Assembly (NCBI GenBank): GCA_039513195.1
Contig: JBCCRM010000022.1
Coordinates: forward strand, 1 to 64,000
Direction: 5' to 3'
Length of the DNA: 64,000 nt
Source of the DNA: Thermohalobaculum sp039513195
GTDB taxonomy: Bacteria > Pseudomonadota > Alphaproteobacteria > Rhodobacterales > Rhodobacteraceae
The translations under genes were made by a program, and so were the position numbers. The notes below the pieces were generated by a model, which worked only from the letters and a program-made list of their open reading frames with translations, was not told the DNA's origin and did no database searches. Shown here one piece after another: positions 6,416 to 13,917 of the stretch (its first letter is position 1; each line of letters opens with the position of its first letter).

Positions 6416-9400
6416 TCAACTGCAGCCGGAGGTGCTGCCGCAGGTATCGCATTTCAGGCAGGTGCCGTTGCGGACCAGCGTGAAGTTCCCGCATTCGCCG
6501 CAGGGGTCGCCCTCGTAGCCCTTCATCCGCGCCTCTATCGCCCGGTCGAGCAGCGCGGTGGCGACCGTGCCGACCAGCGCGGCGCTGTGGCCCGCAGTGG
6601 AGACCGCACCGCCGGTCTCGACCGCCACCGCCGTGGCCGCTGCCCCGTCAGGGGTCGCCACCGCCAGCCCGGCCGTCTCGCGTCGGAAGGTCAGCTCCTT
6701 CGGCAGCCGGTTGCGCAGATAGCCTGGGCTCGAGACCTGGCGGATCATCGCAATGGCGGGCTCCGCCACATCCGGATCGGCCTCGGTGAAGTTGCGCTTG
6801 CCCTCCTCGTCGCCGCGGCCGAGGGCGTCGAAGCGTTTGCCCTCCGGCTCGACATGCGCGAGATCATTGCGGTCGAGATAGCTGATCGCGAGCTCGCGGA
6901 AGATGTAGTCGAGGATCGAGGTCGCGTTCTTGATCGAGTCGTTGCCTTGCACGATCCCCGCCGGCTCGAACCGGACAAAGGTGAAGGCTTCCACGAACTC
7001 GTCCAGCGGCACGCCGTATTGTAGCCCGACCGAAACCGCGATGGCGAAGTTGTTCATCATCGCCCGGAAGGCCGCACCCTCTTTGTGCATGTCGATGAAG
7101 ATCTCGCCGAGCTTGCCGTCCTCGTACTCGCCGGTGCGCAGATAGACCTTGTGCCCGCCGACGATGGCCTTTTGCGTATAGCCGCGGCGGCGGTCCGGCA
7201 GACGGCGGCGCATGGTGCGTCGGGTCGCTTCTTCGGCCATGCGCTGGCTGATGATCTCGGCCTTCGCGGCAACCGTCTCGGCCTCCTGCACCGCCTCCTC
7301 GGTCTCCTCGTCCAACACCGTTGCTGCGAGGGGTTGGCTGAGCTTCGAGCCGTCGCGGTAGAGCGCGGTCGCCTTCACCCCTAGCCGCCAAGAGCGCAGA
7401 TAGGCGTCCTTGCAATCCTCGATGCTCGCATCGCTGGGCATGTTGATAGTCTTGGAGATCGCGCCGGAGATGAAGCTCTGCGCCGCGGCCATCATGTCGA
7501 TATGGCTGTTAACCGAGAGCGAGCGCTTGCCGGTTTTGCCGCAGGGATTGGCGCAGTCGAACACCGGCAGATGCGCGGGATCGAGGCCAGGCGCCCCCTC
7601 CAACGTCATGGTTCCGCAGACATAGGTGTTCGCGGCATCGATCTCGGCTGTCGTGAAACCGAGCTCGCCGAGGAGATCGAGGGTCGGGTCAGCCAGCTTC
7701 TCGGCCGCAATGCCGAGCACATGCTCGCAGAACTCGGCGCCCAGGGTCCATTGGTTGAAGACGAAGCGGATATCGAAGGCGGCACCGAGGGCACTCTCGA
7801 CCTTCTCCAATTCGTCCGGGCCAAAGCCGAGCGCGATCAGCTTTCCGTGGTCGACCCCCGGCGCGCCGGACAAGGTGCCATGGCCGACCGCATGATCGAT
7901 GATCCGGCGGATGGTCTGGTCGTCATAGCCGAGCGCGCCGAGCGCCCGCGGCACTGCGCGGTTGATGATCTTGAAATAGCCCCCGCCGGCGAGCTTTTTG
8001 AACTTCACCAGGGCGAAATCCGGCTCGATCCCGGTGGTGTCGCAATCCATAACCAGGCCGATGGTCCCGGTGGGCGCAATCACGCTGACCTGCGCGTTGC
8101 GGTAGCCATGGGCCTCGCCCAGTTGCAACGCCTCGTCCCAGGCGACCCAGGCCCGTTCAACCAAGCGCGCGTCGGGGCAGCTTGCTTCGTCCAACGGCAC
8201 CGGCAAGGTGGTCAGCCGCTCATAGCCGCTACCGGCGCTGTTGGCCGCCCTGCGGTGGTTCCGGATGACGCGAAGCATATGCTCGGCGTTCTTGGCATAG
8301 CCCGCGAAAGGGCCCAGTTCCGCCGCCATCTCGGCCGAGGTTTTGTAGGCCACGCCTGTCAGGATCGCGGTTAGCACGCCGCAGAGCGCCCGGCCTTCGT
8401 CGCTGTCATAGCCGAGACCCATGCTCATCAGGAGCCCGCCGATATTGGCGTAGCCGAGGCCAAGGGTGCGGTATTCGTAGGAAAGGCGCGCGATCTCCGC
8501 CGACGGGAACTGCGCCATCGCCACCGACACTTCGAGCGTCAGGGTCCAGAGGCGGACAGAGTGCTCATAGGCCTCGACCTGGAACTCCGCGCCCTCGAAG
8601 AAGGTCAAGAGGTTGATCGAGGCGAGATTGCAGGCCGTGTTGTCGAGGAACATGTACTCTGAGCACGGGTTCGACGCGCGGATTTGGCCCGACTCCGGGC
8701 AGGTGTGCCAGGAGTTGATGGTGTCGTGGTACTGGATGCCGGGATCGGCACAGGCCCAGGCCGCATGGGTGATCTGTTCCCACAGGTCCCGCGCCTTCAC
8801 ACTCTTCGACACCTGCCCATCGGTACGCCGGATCAGATCCCAGTTCGCATCGGCCTTCACTGCGTTCAGGAAGGCATCGGTGACGCGGACCGAGTTGTTG
8901 GAGTTCTGGCCGGAGACCGTCAGATACGCCTCTGAGTCCCAGTCTGTGTCGAAGACCGGGAAGGCGATACCCGTGACGCCCTGCTCGGCATATTGCAAGA
9001 CGCGCTTGATGTAGTTCTCCGGGATCGCGGATTTCCGGGCCGCGCGGATCGCGTCCTTTAGCTGCGGGTTCTTCTTCGGATCCTGCGCGCTTTCCGACGC
9101 TCCGTCCCAGGCACGGATCGCGGCAAAGATCGCATTCAGCTTCTCCTCATGCATTCTGGACCCGGCGACGAGGGAGGCGACCTTCTGCTCCTCTCGCACC
9201 TTCCAGTTGATGAAGGCCTCGATGTCCGGGTGATCCATGTCGCAGATCACCATCTTTGCCGCACGCCGGGTGGTGCCGCCGGATTTGATCGCCCCAGCCG
9301 CCCGGTCGCCGATCTTTAGGAAGCTCATCAGCCCGGACGATTTGCCGCCGCCGGTCAGCCGCTCGTTCTCGCCCCGCAGGCTCGAGAAATTCGTGCCGGT

Positions 9401-10090
9401 GCCGGAGCCGTATTTGAACAGCCGGGCCTCGCGCACCCAGAGGTCCATGATGCCGCCATCGTTGACCAGATCGTCCTCGACCCCCTGGATGAAGCAGGCA
9501 TGGGGCTGCGGGCGCTCGTAGGCGGTCTTCGACCGTACCAGGCGGCCGTTCTTCGGCTCGATATAGAAATGCCCCTGGCTTGGCCCATCGATACCATAGG
9601 CCCAGTGAAGGCCGGTGTTGAACCATTGGGGCGAGTTGGGCGCGGCCATCTGCTTGGCGAGCATGTACCGCATCTCGTCGAAATAGGCTGCCGCGTCTTG
9701 CTCCGACGAGAAATAGCCGCCTTGCCAGCCCCAATAAGCCCAAGCACCAGCGAGCCGATCGAACACCTGCGTGGCGGAGGTCTCACCTGTATAGCGCTCC
9801 CCCTCCGGGATATCGGCCATCGCCGCGTCGTCGGGAACCGAGCGCCATAGGAACTCCGGCACCCCCCGCTCGCGCACCTTGCGCAGCTTCACGGCGACGC
9901 CGGCCTTACGGAAGTATTTCTGGGCCAGGATGTCGGAAGCCACCTGGCTCCAGGCCTGGGGGACCGAGAACCCTTCGAGCCGGAACACCACCGAGCCGTC
10001 GGGATTGCGGATCTCCGACGTCGCTTCCCGGAACGCAATGCGTTCGTAGGGCGACTTGTCCGCCTCGGTGAATTTGCGCGCGATCTTCAT
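6416..10090 (-). CDS. nrdJ: vitamin B12-dependent (class II) ribonucleotide reductase
   Basis: A 1224-residue adenosylcobalamin-dependent ribonucleotide reductase, making deoxyribonucleotides with or without oxygen. Recognisable parts: N-terminal MKIARKFTEADKSPYERIAF; PNSPQWFNTGLHWAYG and PHACFIQGVEDDLV (active-site and redox cysteine region); NPCSEYMFLDNTACNLASINL (radical cysteine/glutamate loop); a late TSCPD-type domain (GKLGEIFIDMHKEGAAFRAMMNNFA); and a cysteine-rich tail (CGECGNFTLVRNGTCLKCDTCG) that binds zinc or regenerates the active-site disulphide. Length matches the long alphaproteobacterial form. The ATG at 10090 is preceded by GGGACGAGA. The open frame continues to 10270 without homology. 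The gene is monocistronic, with its own leader and terminator. Confidence 0.95.
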   Translation of the reverse strand: MKIARKFTEADKSPYERIAFREATSEIRNPDGSVVFRLEGFSVPQAWSQVASDILAQKYFRKAGVAVKLRKVRERGVPEFLWRSVPDDAAMADIPEGERYTGETSATQVFDRLAGAWAYWGWQGGYFSSEQDAAAYFDEMRYMLAKQMAAPNSPQWFNTGLHWAYGIDGPSQGHFYIEPKNGRLVRSKTAYERPQPHACFIQGVEDDLVNDGGIMDLWVREARLFKYGSGTGTNFSSLRGENERLTGGGKSSGLMSFLKIGDRAAGAIKSGGTTRRAAKMVICDMDHPDIEAFINWKVREEQKVASLVAGSRMHEEKLNAIFAAIRAWDGASESAQDPKKNPQLKDAIRAARKSAIPENYIKRVLQYAEQGVTGIAFPVFDTDWDSEAYLTVSGQNSNNSVRVTDAFLNAVKADANWDLIRRTDGQVSKSVKARDLWEQITHAAWACADPGIQYHDTINSWHTCPESGQIRASNPCSEYMFLDNTACNLASINLLTFFEGAEFQVEAYEHSVRLWTLTLEVSVAMAQFPSAEIARLSYEYRTLGLGYANIGGLLMSMGLGYDSDEGRALCGVLTAILTGVAYKTSAEMAAELGPFAGYAKNAEHMLRVIRNHRRAANSAGSGYERLTTLPVPLDEASCPDARLVERAWVAWDEALQLGEAHGYRNAQVSVIAPTGTIGLVMDCDTTGIEPDFALVKFKKLAGGGYFKIINRAVPRALGALGYDDQTIRRIIDHAVGHGTLSGAPGVDHGKLIALGFGPDELEKVESALGAAFDIRFVFNQWTLGAEFCEHVLGIAAEKLADPTLDLLGELGFTTAEIDAANTYVCGTMTLEGAPGLDPAHLPVFDCANPCGKTGKRSLSVNSHIDMMAAAQSFISGAISKTINMPSDASIEDCKDAYLRSWRLGVKATALYRDGSKLSQPLAATVLDEETEEAVQEAETVAAKAEIISQRMAEEATRRTMRRRLPDRRRGYTQKAIVGGHKVYLRTGEYEDGKLGEIFIDMHKEGAAFRAMMNNFAIAVSVGLQYGVPLDEFVEAFTFVRFEPAGIVQGNDSIKNATSILDYIFRELAISYLDRNDLAHVEPEGKRFDALGRGDEEGKRNFTEADPDVAEPAIAMIRQVSSPGYLRNRLPKELTFRRETAGLAVATPDGAAATAVAVETGGAVSTAGHSAALVGTVATALLDRAIEARMKGYEGDPCGECGNFTLVRNGTCLKCDTCGSTSGCS

Positions 10091-10426
10091 TCTCGTCCCA
10101 CTCCATCTCTCTGTCCTGGGCACACCGCTTCCGCCGGGCAAATCGCCCGTTATGGGGGTCTGGGGATCACCCAAACTGGCGGTAATGACCGTATTCGGCA
10201 GAGGCTGCTGTCGGCTGCCCTTCTGGTAGAAGCGCAAACCAGATCTTGTGTCTGCGCCTCCTATGAGCACTACCCTTGCGGGTGTAGGAGGGCGCCGTCA
10301 ACAACATTTTGGAGGTCTTCTAGCGGAATTTAGCAGATTTTGTGCTTGACCCCCAGACCGGGTTGCGCATGCCCATCAGCGGCACAGGACACATGCCGAC
10401 TCGGACGGCTTGGGTCCGAAACGGAT

Positions 10427-10461
10427 CGAGGCGCCGCCTCTGGAGGGAGAGCGGCGCCTCG
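10427..10461. repeat. 11-bp perfect inverted repeat
   Basis: CGAGGCGCCGC (10427-10437) and GCGGCGCCTCG (10451-10461) are exact reverse complements separated by 13 bases. It can form a very stable hairpin between the 10550 gene and the nrdJ leader. No T-run follows on either strand. Confidence 0.55.
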
Positions 10462-10490
10462 CATAGTCATCCCCGCCAGGACAAAGGGGT

Positions 10491-10521
10491 TCTGCCCCGG
10501 CGGGACGAGCGGCGGGGCAGA
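10491..10521 (-). terminator. candidate stem-loop terminator of the lipoyl-like membrane protein gene
   Basis: TCTGCCCCG (10491-10499) pairs with CGGGGCAGA (10513-10521), 29 bases beyond the stop at 10550. On the minus strand the stem is followed by ACCCCTTTGTCC, a poor T-tract. A terminator is plausible from position, but it may need Rho. Confidence 0.35.
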
Positions 10522-10549
10522 GATGCCCCAGTCGCGACCGATACTCAGC

Positions 10550-11875
10550 TCACGCGGTGCGAGGGCGCGGCTTGGGCATCGGCATCCGGAAATTGGTTGA
10601 GCCGTCCTTCGGAAGCGTATCGCGGGCGCTAAGCAGCACCGGTGCCTTGAGCGACGCGGCGTCGCGCCGGGCAATCATCGGCGCCTCAGGCTGCGCCGAG
10701 ACGCCCTTGGTTGCGACCTGAGCCACCGGCCGAAGCGAGGGCTGACGCGATTGCAGGGCAAGGGCGCCGGACGCATTGACCCGCATCTTAACGCTGTGGC
10801 CGTCCTGCTTGTGACCGGTCAACACGAAGGGCCGGTCGGAAAACGGTGCCCCGATCTCGGCCGCGGCCGGACCGGTCGACGCCTTCACCACCGGGGCCAA
10901 GGGGCGCTGCTCTTGCTTGGCCGCAATCGGCGCGGCTGGCTGAGCGGCGAGCGCGGGTATCGCAGCCGCCTGCGCCGGTTGGGCTACTGTCGCGAGGCTG
11001 GCGAGCTGTTCGCCGAGACCGCCTTCGCCCCACAGTTTTGCCGCGGAGAAGTCCTCGCCCCCGAACAGAAACAGGGCAGCGGCCAAGCTCCACGCCATCG
11101 AGGCGCGGCCGACCGAGCGGCGGGCGAGACGCGACCCGGTGAGCCCGAAGATCATCCACACCAGCGCCCCGAAGCCGACCGCCGACGCCAGGAATGCGGC
11201 CCGTAGATCGACCGGTGCGGTTTGCACCATGTCATGGGCCTGAGGCAGGAGCACGCCCGCCGCGGCGACGAAGGCGAAAACCGAGGCACCGAACCGCGCC
11301 AGAGCCCAGCCGCGGGCGACCTTCTCTTCCATCCGGCGTTCCGCAAGGCTCGGTCGCATGGCCCGCATGCGCCCCTCGACATCGGCGAGATACGCGTCAT
11401 AGGGCACCAGCGCGGTCGCGCGGTTTTCGCCTGATGGCGCATGGTCGCCCACCATGGGCGCCGGAGCGGTCGGGAGCGGCGGCGCCATCGCCGGGGGGGT
11501 CAGATCCGCCTGAAACATGGCGCCGCGGCCGGCACCCAAGTCACGGTCGCCGATCCCGGGACCATCGCTCACCCGAAAAGCCGCCAGGTCAAGCTCATCC
11601 TCCTCCGACACCAGATCCGGGTCCGGCGTCAGTATGGCGAGCTGCTCTTCCTCGGCGACCTCGTCGCCTTGGCTGACCACGGGCACGATCCGACCCGTCT
11701 TCGGCGCCTTAACCTCCAGCACCTGCGAGGTACTGAAGAGCGCCATCACGACCTCGCCCTCGGCGACGCGTGCACCAGCCTTGGCATGAATTTGAGTGAC
11801 CACCATGTGTCCGGAACACGCGGGAACACGGATGGTCACTTTGGACATTTCGTCCTGCGCCTGACGCAAAAACAT
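10550..11875 (-). CDS. membrane protein with a degenerate biotinyl/lipoyl-like domain
   Basis: A 441-residue protein with an unusual architecture. Residues about 10-85 resemble a biotinyl/lipoyl carrier fold or HlyD hairpin (VPACSGHMVVTQIHAKAGARVAEGEVVMALFST, then EVKAPKTGRIVPV). The position that should carry the modified lysine (as in AMKM or DKA) reads STSQ, so covalent biotin or lipoate is unlikely. A proline-rich linker follows, then three probable membrane helices at about 200-300 (FGASVFAFVAAAGVLL, AFLASAVGFGALVWMIFGL, MAWSLAAALFLFGG). The C-terminus is Ala/Pro-rich and low in complexity. No family is recognised. The start at 11875 has AAGGGG eight bases upstream; ATG 11848 (MSKVTIRVP), preceded by AGGA, is equally possible. 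It stands alone. Confidence 0.65.
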   Translation of the reverse strand: MFLRQAQDEMSKVTIRVPACSGHMVVTQIHAKAGARVAEGEVVMALFSTSQVLEVKAPKTGRIVPVVSQGDEVAEEEQLAILTPDPDLVSEEDELDLAAFRVSDGPGIGDRDLGAGRGAMFQADLTPPAMAPPLPTAPAPMVGDHAPSGENRATALVPYDAYLADVEGRMRAMRPSLAERRMEEKVARGWALARFGASVFAFVAAAGVLLPQAHDMVQTAPVDLRAAFLASAVGFGALVWMIFGLTGSRLARRSVGRASMAWSLAAALFLFGGEDFSAAKLWGEGGLGEQLASLATVAQPAQAAAIPALAAQPAAPIAAKQEQRPLAPVVKASTGPAAAEIGAPFSDRPFVLTGHKQDGHSVKMRVNASGALALQSRQPSLRPVAQVATKGVSAQPEAPMIARRDAASLKAPVLLSARDTLPKDGSTNFRMPMPKPRPRTA

Positions 11876-12244
11876 GACGCATACCCCTTTACTTACTCAC
11901 GCACCGATAGGGCCGAACATAGCCCCTGGGTTATCGCCGATCCGGTAGCAATTCGGCACACACGCGCCGACAGGATGGCTCAATCCCGAACACCGACCCC
12001 TCTACGTCAGGGTTGATGCCTCGTTAATGACGGCATCGGGGCCAGGAGGTCAAGATTCGAACATAATTGAGGCACATTCTGGACATGACTTGAGAGGCAG
12101 TGTGGGAAAATTAGCGCAAACAGCGGGATTGAAACCGGATTTCACGCCTGGGTGGCAGCGATGCGCGCGTAAGCAACCCTGTTCCGGCCCCTGATGGAGC
12201 GGAAAATGAGGCAAGATCGAGGCAGCACCGGCGGGGCCGCCCGC
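11876..12244. other. 369-base non-coding stretch
   Basis: This region lies between the sseA stop and the lipoyl-like gene start. It must hold the promoter of the latter (minus strand) and the end of the sseA transcript. The only structure I see is a short inverted repeat GATGCC / GGCATC (12015-12020 and 12032-12037). No gene is evident. Confidence 0.5.
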
Positions 12245-13099
12245 TCACCCGCCCGTTTCTACCGCCAAATCGCTATATGCGCCCCACTCCGCCCACGAGC
12301 CGTCGTAAAGCGCGTTCCGATTGTGCCCAATATGCCGCAGCGCGAGTGTCAGAATGGCTGCTGTCACCCCAGACCCGCAGGTCGTCGCGATGGGTCTGGC
12401 CAGGTCCACGCCCGCCGCCTGAAAAATGGTCCTGACCTCCTCCGGCGATTTCAGGGTCTGATCCTCGTTCAAAAGGCTCCGATAGGGCACGTTCAACGAC
12501 CCGGGGATATGGCCTGAGCGCAGCCCCTCCCGCGGCTCCGGCTCCTCGCCACGGAAGCGGGTGGCGGAGCGGGCATCGACGATCTGTTCGCTCCGCAACT
12601 TCGCAGCCCCGGCGATCTGGGTCACATCGCGCACCATGGACGCATCCCGCCGGGCGGTGAAATGCCGCTCCCGCGGGTCGGGCGTCTCGTCATCCACGGG
12701 CCGCCCCTCCGCCCGCCATTTCGGCAAACCGCCGTCGAGCACCGCGATATCCTCGTGGCCGAAGACCCGGAACATCCACCACACACGGGCGGCTGAGAAC
12801 AGCCCGGCCTGGTCGTAGACCACCACCCTGTGGCCGTCGCCGATGCCCATGCGCCGGACGCGAGAGACGAATTTCTCCACCGGCGGCAGCATATGGGGCA
12901 GCGGATTTGCGGTGTCGGCAATCTCATCGATGTCGAAGAACCGCGCGCCCGGGATATGGGCCGTCGCATAGTCCGCCTTGGCGTCCCGTCCCGCGTCGGG
13001 GAGGAAATAGGACCCATCGAGAATGCGGATATCAGGCGCATCCAGCCTCTCGCCGAGCCACGCGGTCGAGACGAGCAAAGTCGGGTCGCTCTGCGGCAT
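12245..13099 (-). CDS. sseA: 3-mercaptopyruvate sulfurtransferase
   Basis: A 284-residue tandem-rhodanese enzyme that transfers sulfur from 3-mercaptopyruvate to thiols or cyanide. Two rhodanese domains are visible. The inactive N-terminal one starts VSTAWLGERLDAPDIRILDGSYFLP and holds HIPGARFFDIDEIAD. The catalytic C-terminal one holds HIPGSLNVPY and the loop CGSGVTA, with Cys241 as active-site cysteine. CGSGVTA is characteristic of mercaptopyruvate sulfurtransferases rather than thiosulfate sulfurtransferases. It lies 80 bases downstream of alaX on the same strand, in a run of sulfur-related genes that also includes cysK. Confidence 0.9.
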   Translation of the reverse strand: MPQSDPTLLVSTAWLGERLDAPDIRILDGSYFLPDAGRDAKADYATAHIPGARFFDIDEIADTANPLPHMLPPVEKFVSRVRRMGIGDGHRVVVYDQAGLFSAARVWWMFRVFGHEDIAVLDGGLPKWRAEGRPVDDETPDPRERHFTARRDASMVRDVTQIAGAAKLRSEQIVDARSATRFRGEEPEPREGLRSGHIPGSLNVPYRSLLNEDQTLKSPEEVRTIFQAAGVDLARPIATTCGSGVTAAILTLALRHIGHNRNALYDGSWAEWGAYSDLAVETGG

Positions 13100-13179
13100 T
13101 CAGTGTCCTCCCGGGCATCTTGTTGTTGGACCCAGGCCTAGTATCAGCCTGGCCTCAAATCAACTATGCGTCGGCGATA

Positions 13180-13896
13180 TCAGTCGAGGAGTACTGTAAC
13201 GCGGCGGTTCTGCTTGCCTTTCTTCTCGACCTTACCGAGACGGACGGTCCCAATTTCGCCGGTACGACGGACATGGGTGCCGCCGCAGGGCTGCAGGTCG
13301 ACCGGCTTCTCGCCAGTGCCGATGCGCACAAGACGAACACGGCCCTGACCCATCGGCGGCTTCACCGCCATCGTTTTCACGAGCCCGGGATTCGCCTCCA
13401 ACTCCGCATCGGTGATCCATTCGTCGGTGACCGGATGGTCCGCGGCGATTAGGGCGTTGAGCTCCGCCTCTAGCGCTTCCTTGTTTTCCGGTGCGTCGGG
13501 CATATTGAAATCGAGGCGCCCTTTTTCAGCGGAGATCGACCCGCCCGTGACCGGCAAGGGCAGCACCACAGACAGGAGATGGAGCGCCGTGTGGACCCGC
13601 ATATGGCGGTAGCGCCGGTCCCATTCGAGACGCGCAGTCACCGCAGCGCCTATCGGCGGCAGACCAGCCCCCTCGGCAGGCAGATGGAGGGCGGCATCCC
13701 CCTCCCCCTTTACGGTGGCGGCAACGGGCATTTCGCCGCCATCCCAGAGCAAAACGCCGGTGTCGCCGGGCTGCCCACCACCAGTGGCATAGAACACCGT
13801 TCGGTCGAGCACGGCGCCGCCCTGCGCCCCGTGGCCGATCACGGTGGCGGCTGTCTCGGCCAGATAGGCGTCATCGCGGAACAATGGGTCGGTCAC
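13180..13896 (-). CDS. alanyl-tRNA editing protein AlaX
   Basis: A 238-residue freestanding editing protein that hydrolyses Ser-tRNA(Ala) or Gly-tRNA(Ala), the mischarged products of AlaRS. The zinc-binding signature is complete: HTALH (His102, His106) and CGGTH (Cys204, His208). The N-terminus (VFYATGGGQPGDTG) matches the AlaRS editing domain. No synthetase catalytic domain is present. Length suits the long AlaX-M/II type. It lies 21 bases beyond the mechanosensitive channel gene and is probably co-transcribed with it. Confidence 0.9.
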   Translation of the reverse strand: MTDPLFRDDAYLAETAATVIGHGAQGGAVLDRTVFYATGGGQPGDTGVLLWDGGEMPVAATVKGEGDAALHLPAEGAGLPPIGAAVTARLEWDRRYRHMRVHTALHLLSVVLPLPVTGGSISAEKGRLDFNMPDAPENKEALEAELNALIAADHPVTDEWITDAELEANPGLVKTMAVKPPMGQGRVRLVRIGTGEKPVDLQPCGGTHVRRTGEIGTVRLGKVEKKGKQNRRVTVLLD

Positions 13897-13917
13897 GGCC
13901 GGGCTCCTCGGCGGGAT

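Larger units (their letters stand above)
10091..10549. promoter_or_regulatory. nrdJ leader and upstream non-coding region
   Basis: This 459-base gap holds the nrdJ promoter and, at its far end, the downstream hairpins of the gene at 10550. On the minus strand, ACACAAGATCTGGTTT (10236-10251) matches about 12 of 16 positions of the NrdR box ACACWATATATWGTGT. A weaker relative, GCACAAAATCTGCTAA, lies at 10330-10345. A possible -35 TTGACG lies between them. NrdR is the usual repressor of reductase genes, so a site is expected, but these matches are imperfect. I looked for a cobalamin riboswitch and did not find its conserved B12 box. Confidence 0.25.

Noticed and set aside
10091..10345. Cobalamin riboswitch before the B12-dependent reductase
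   Set aside because: The conserved B12-box core and GCCACTG-like elements were not found; only imperfect NrdR-like boxes remain.
11848..11875. Start region FLRQAQDE of the lipoyl-like protein as a translated dispersed repeat
   Set aside because: It resembles a known repeat-derived peptide, but only about 20 bases match loosely, so I record it only as a reason to consider the start at 11848.
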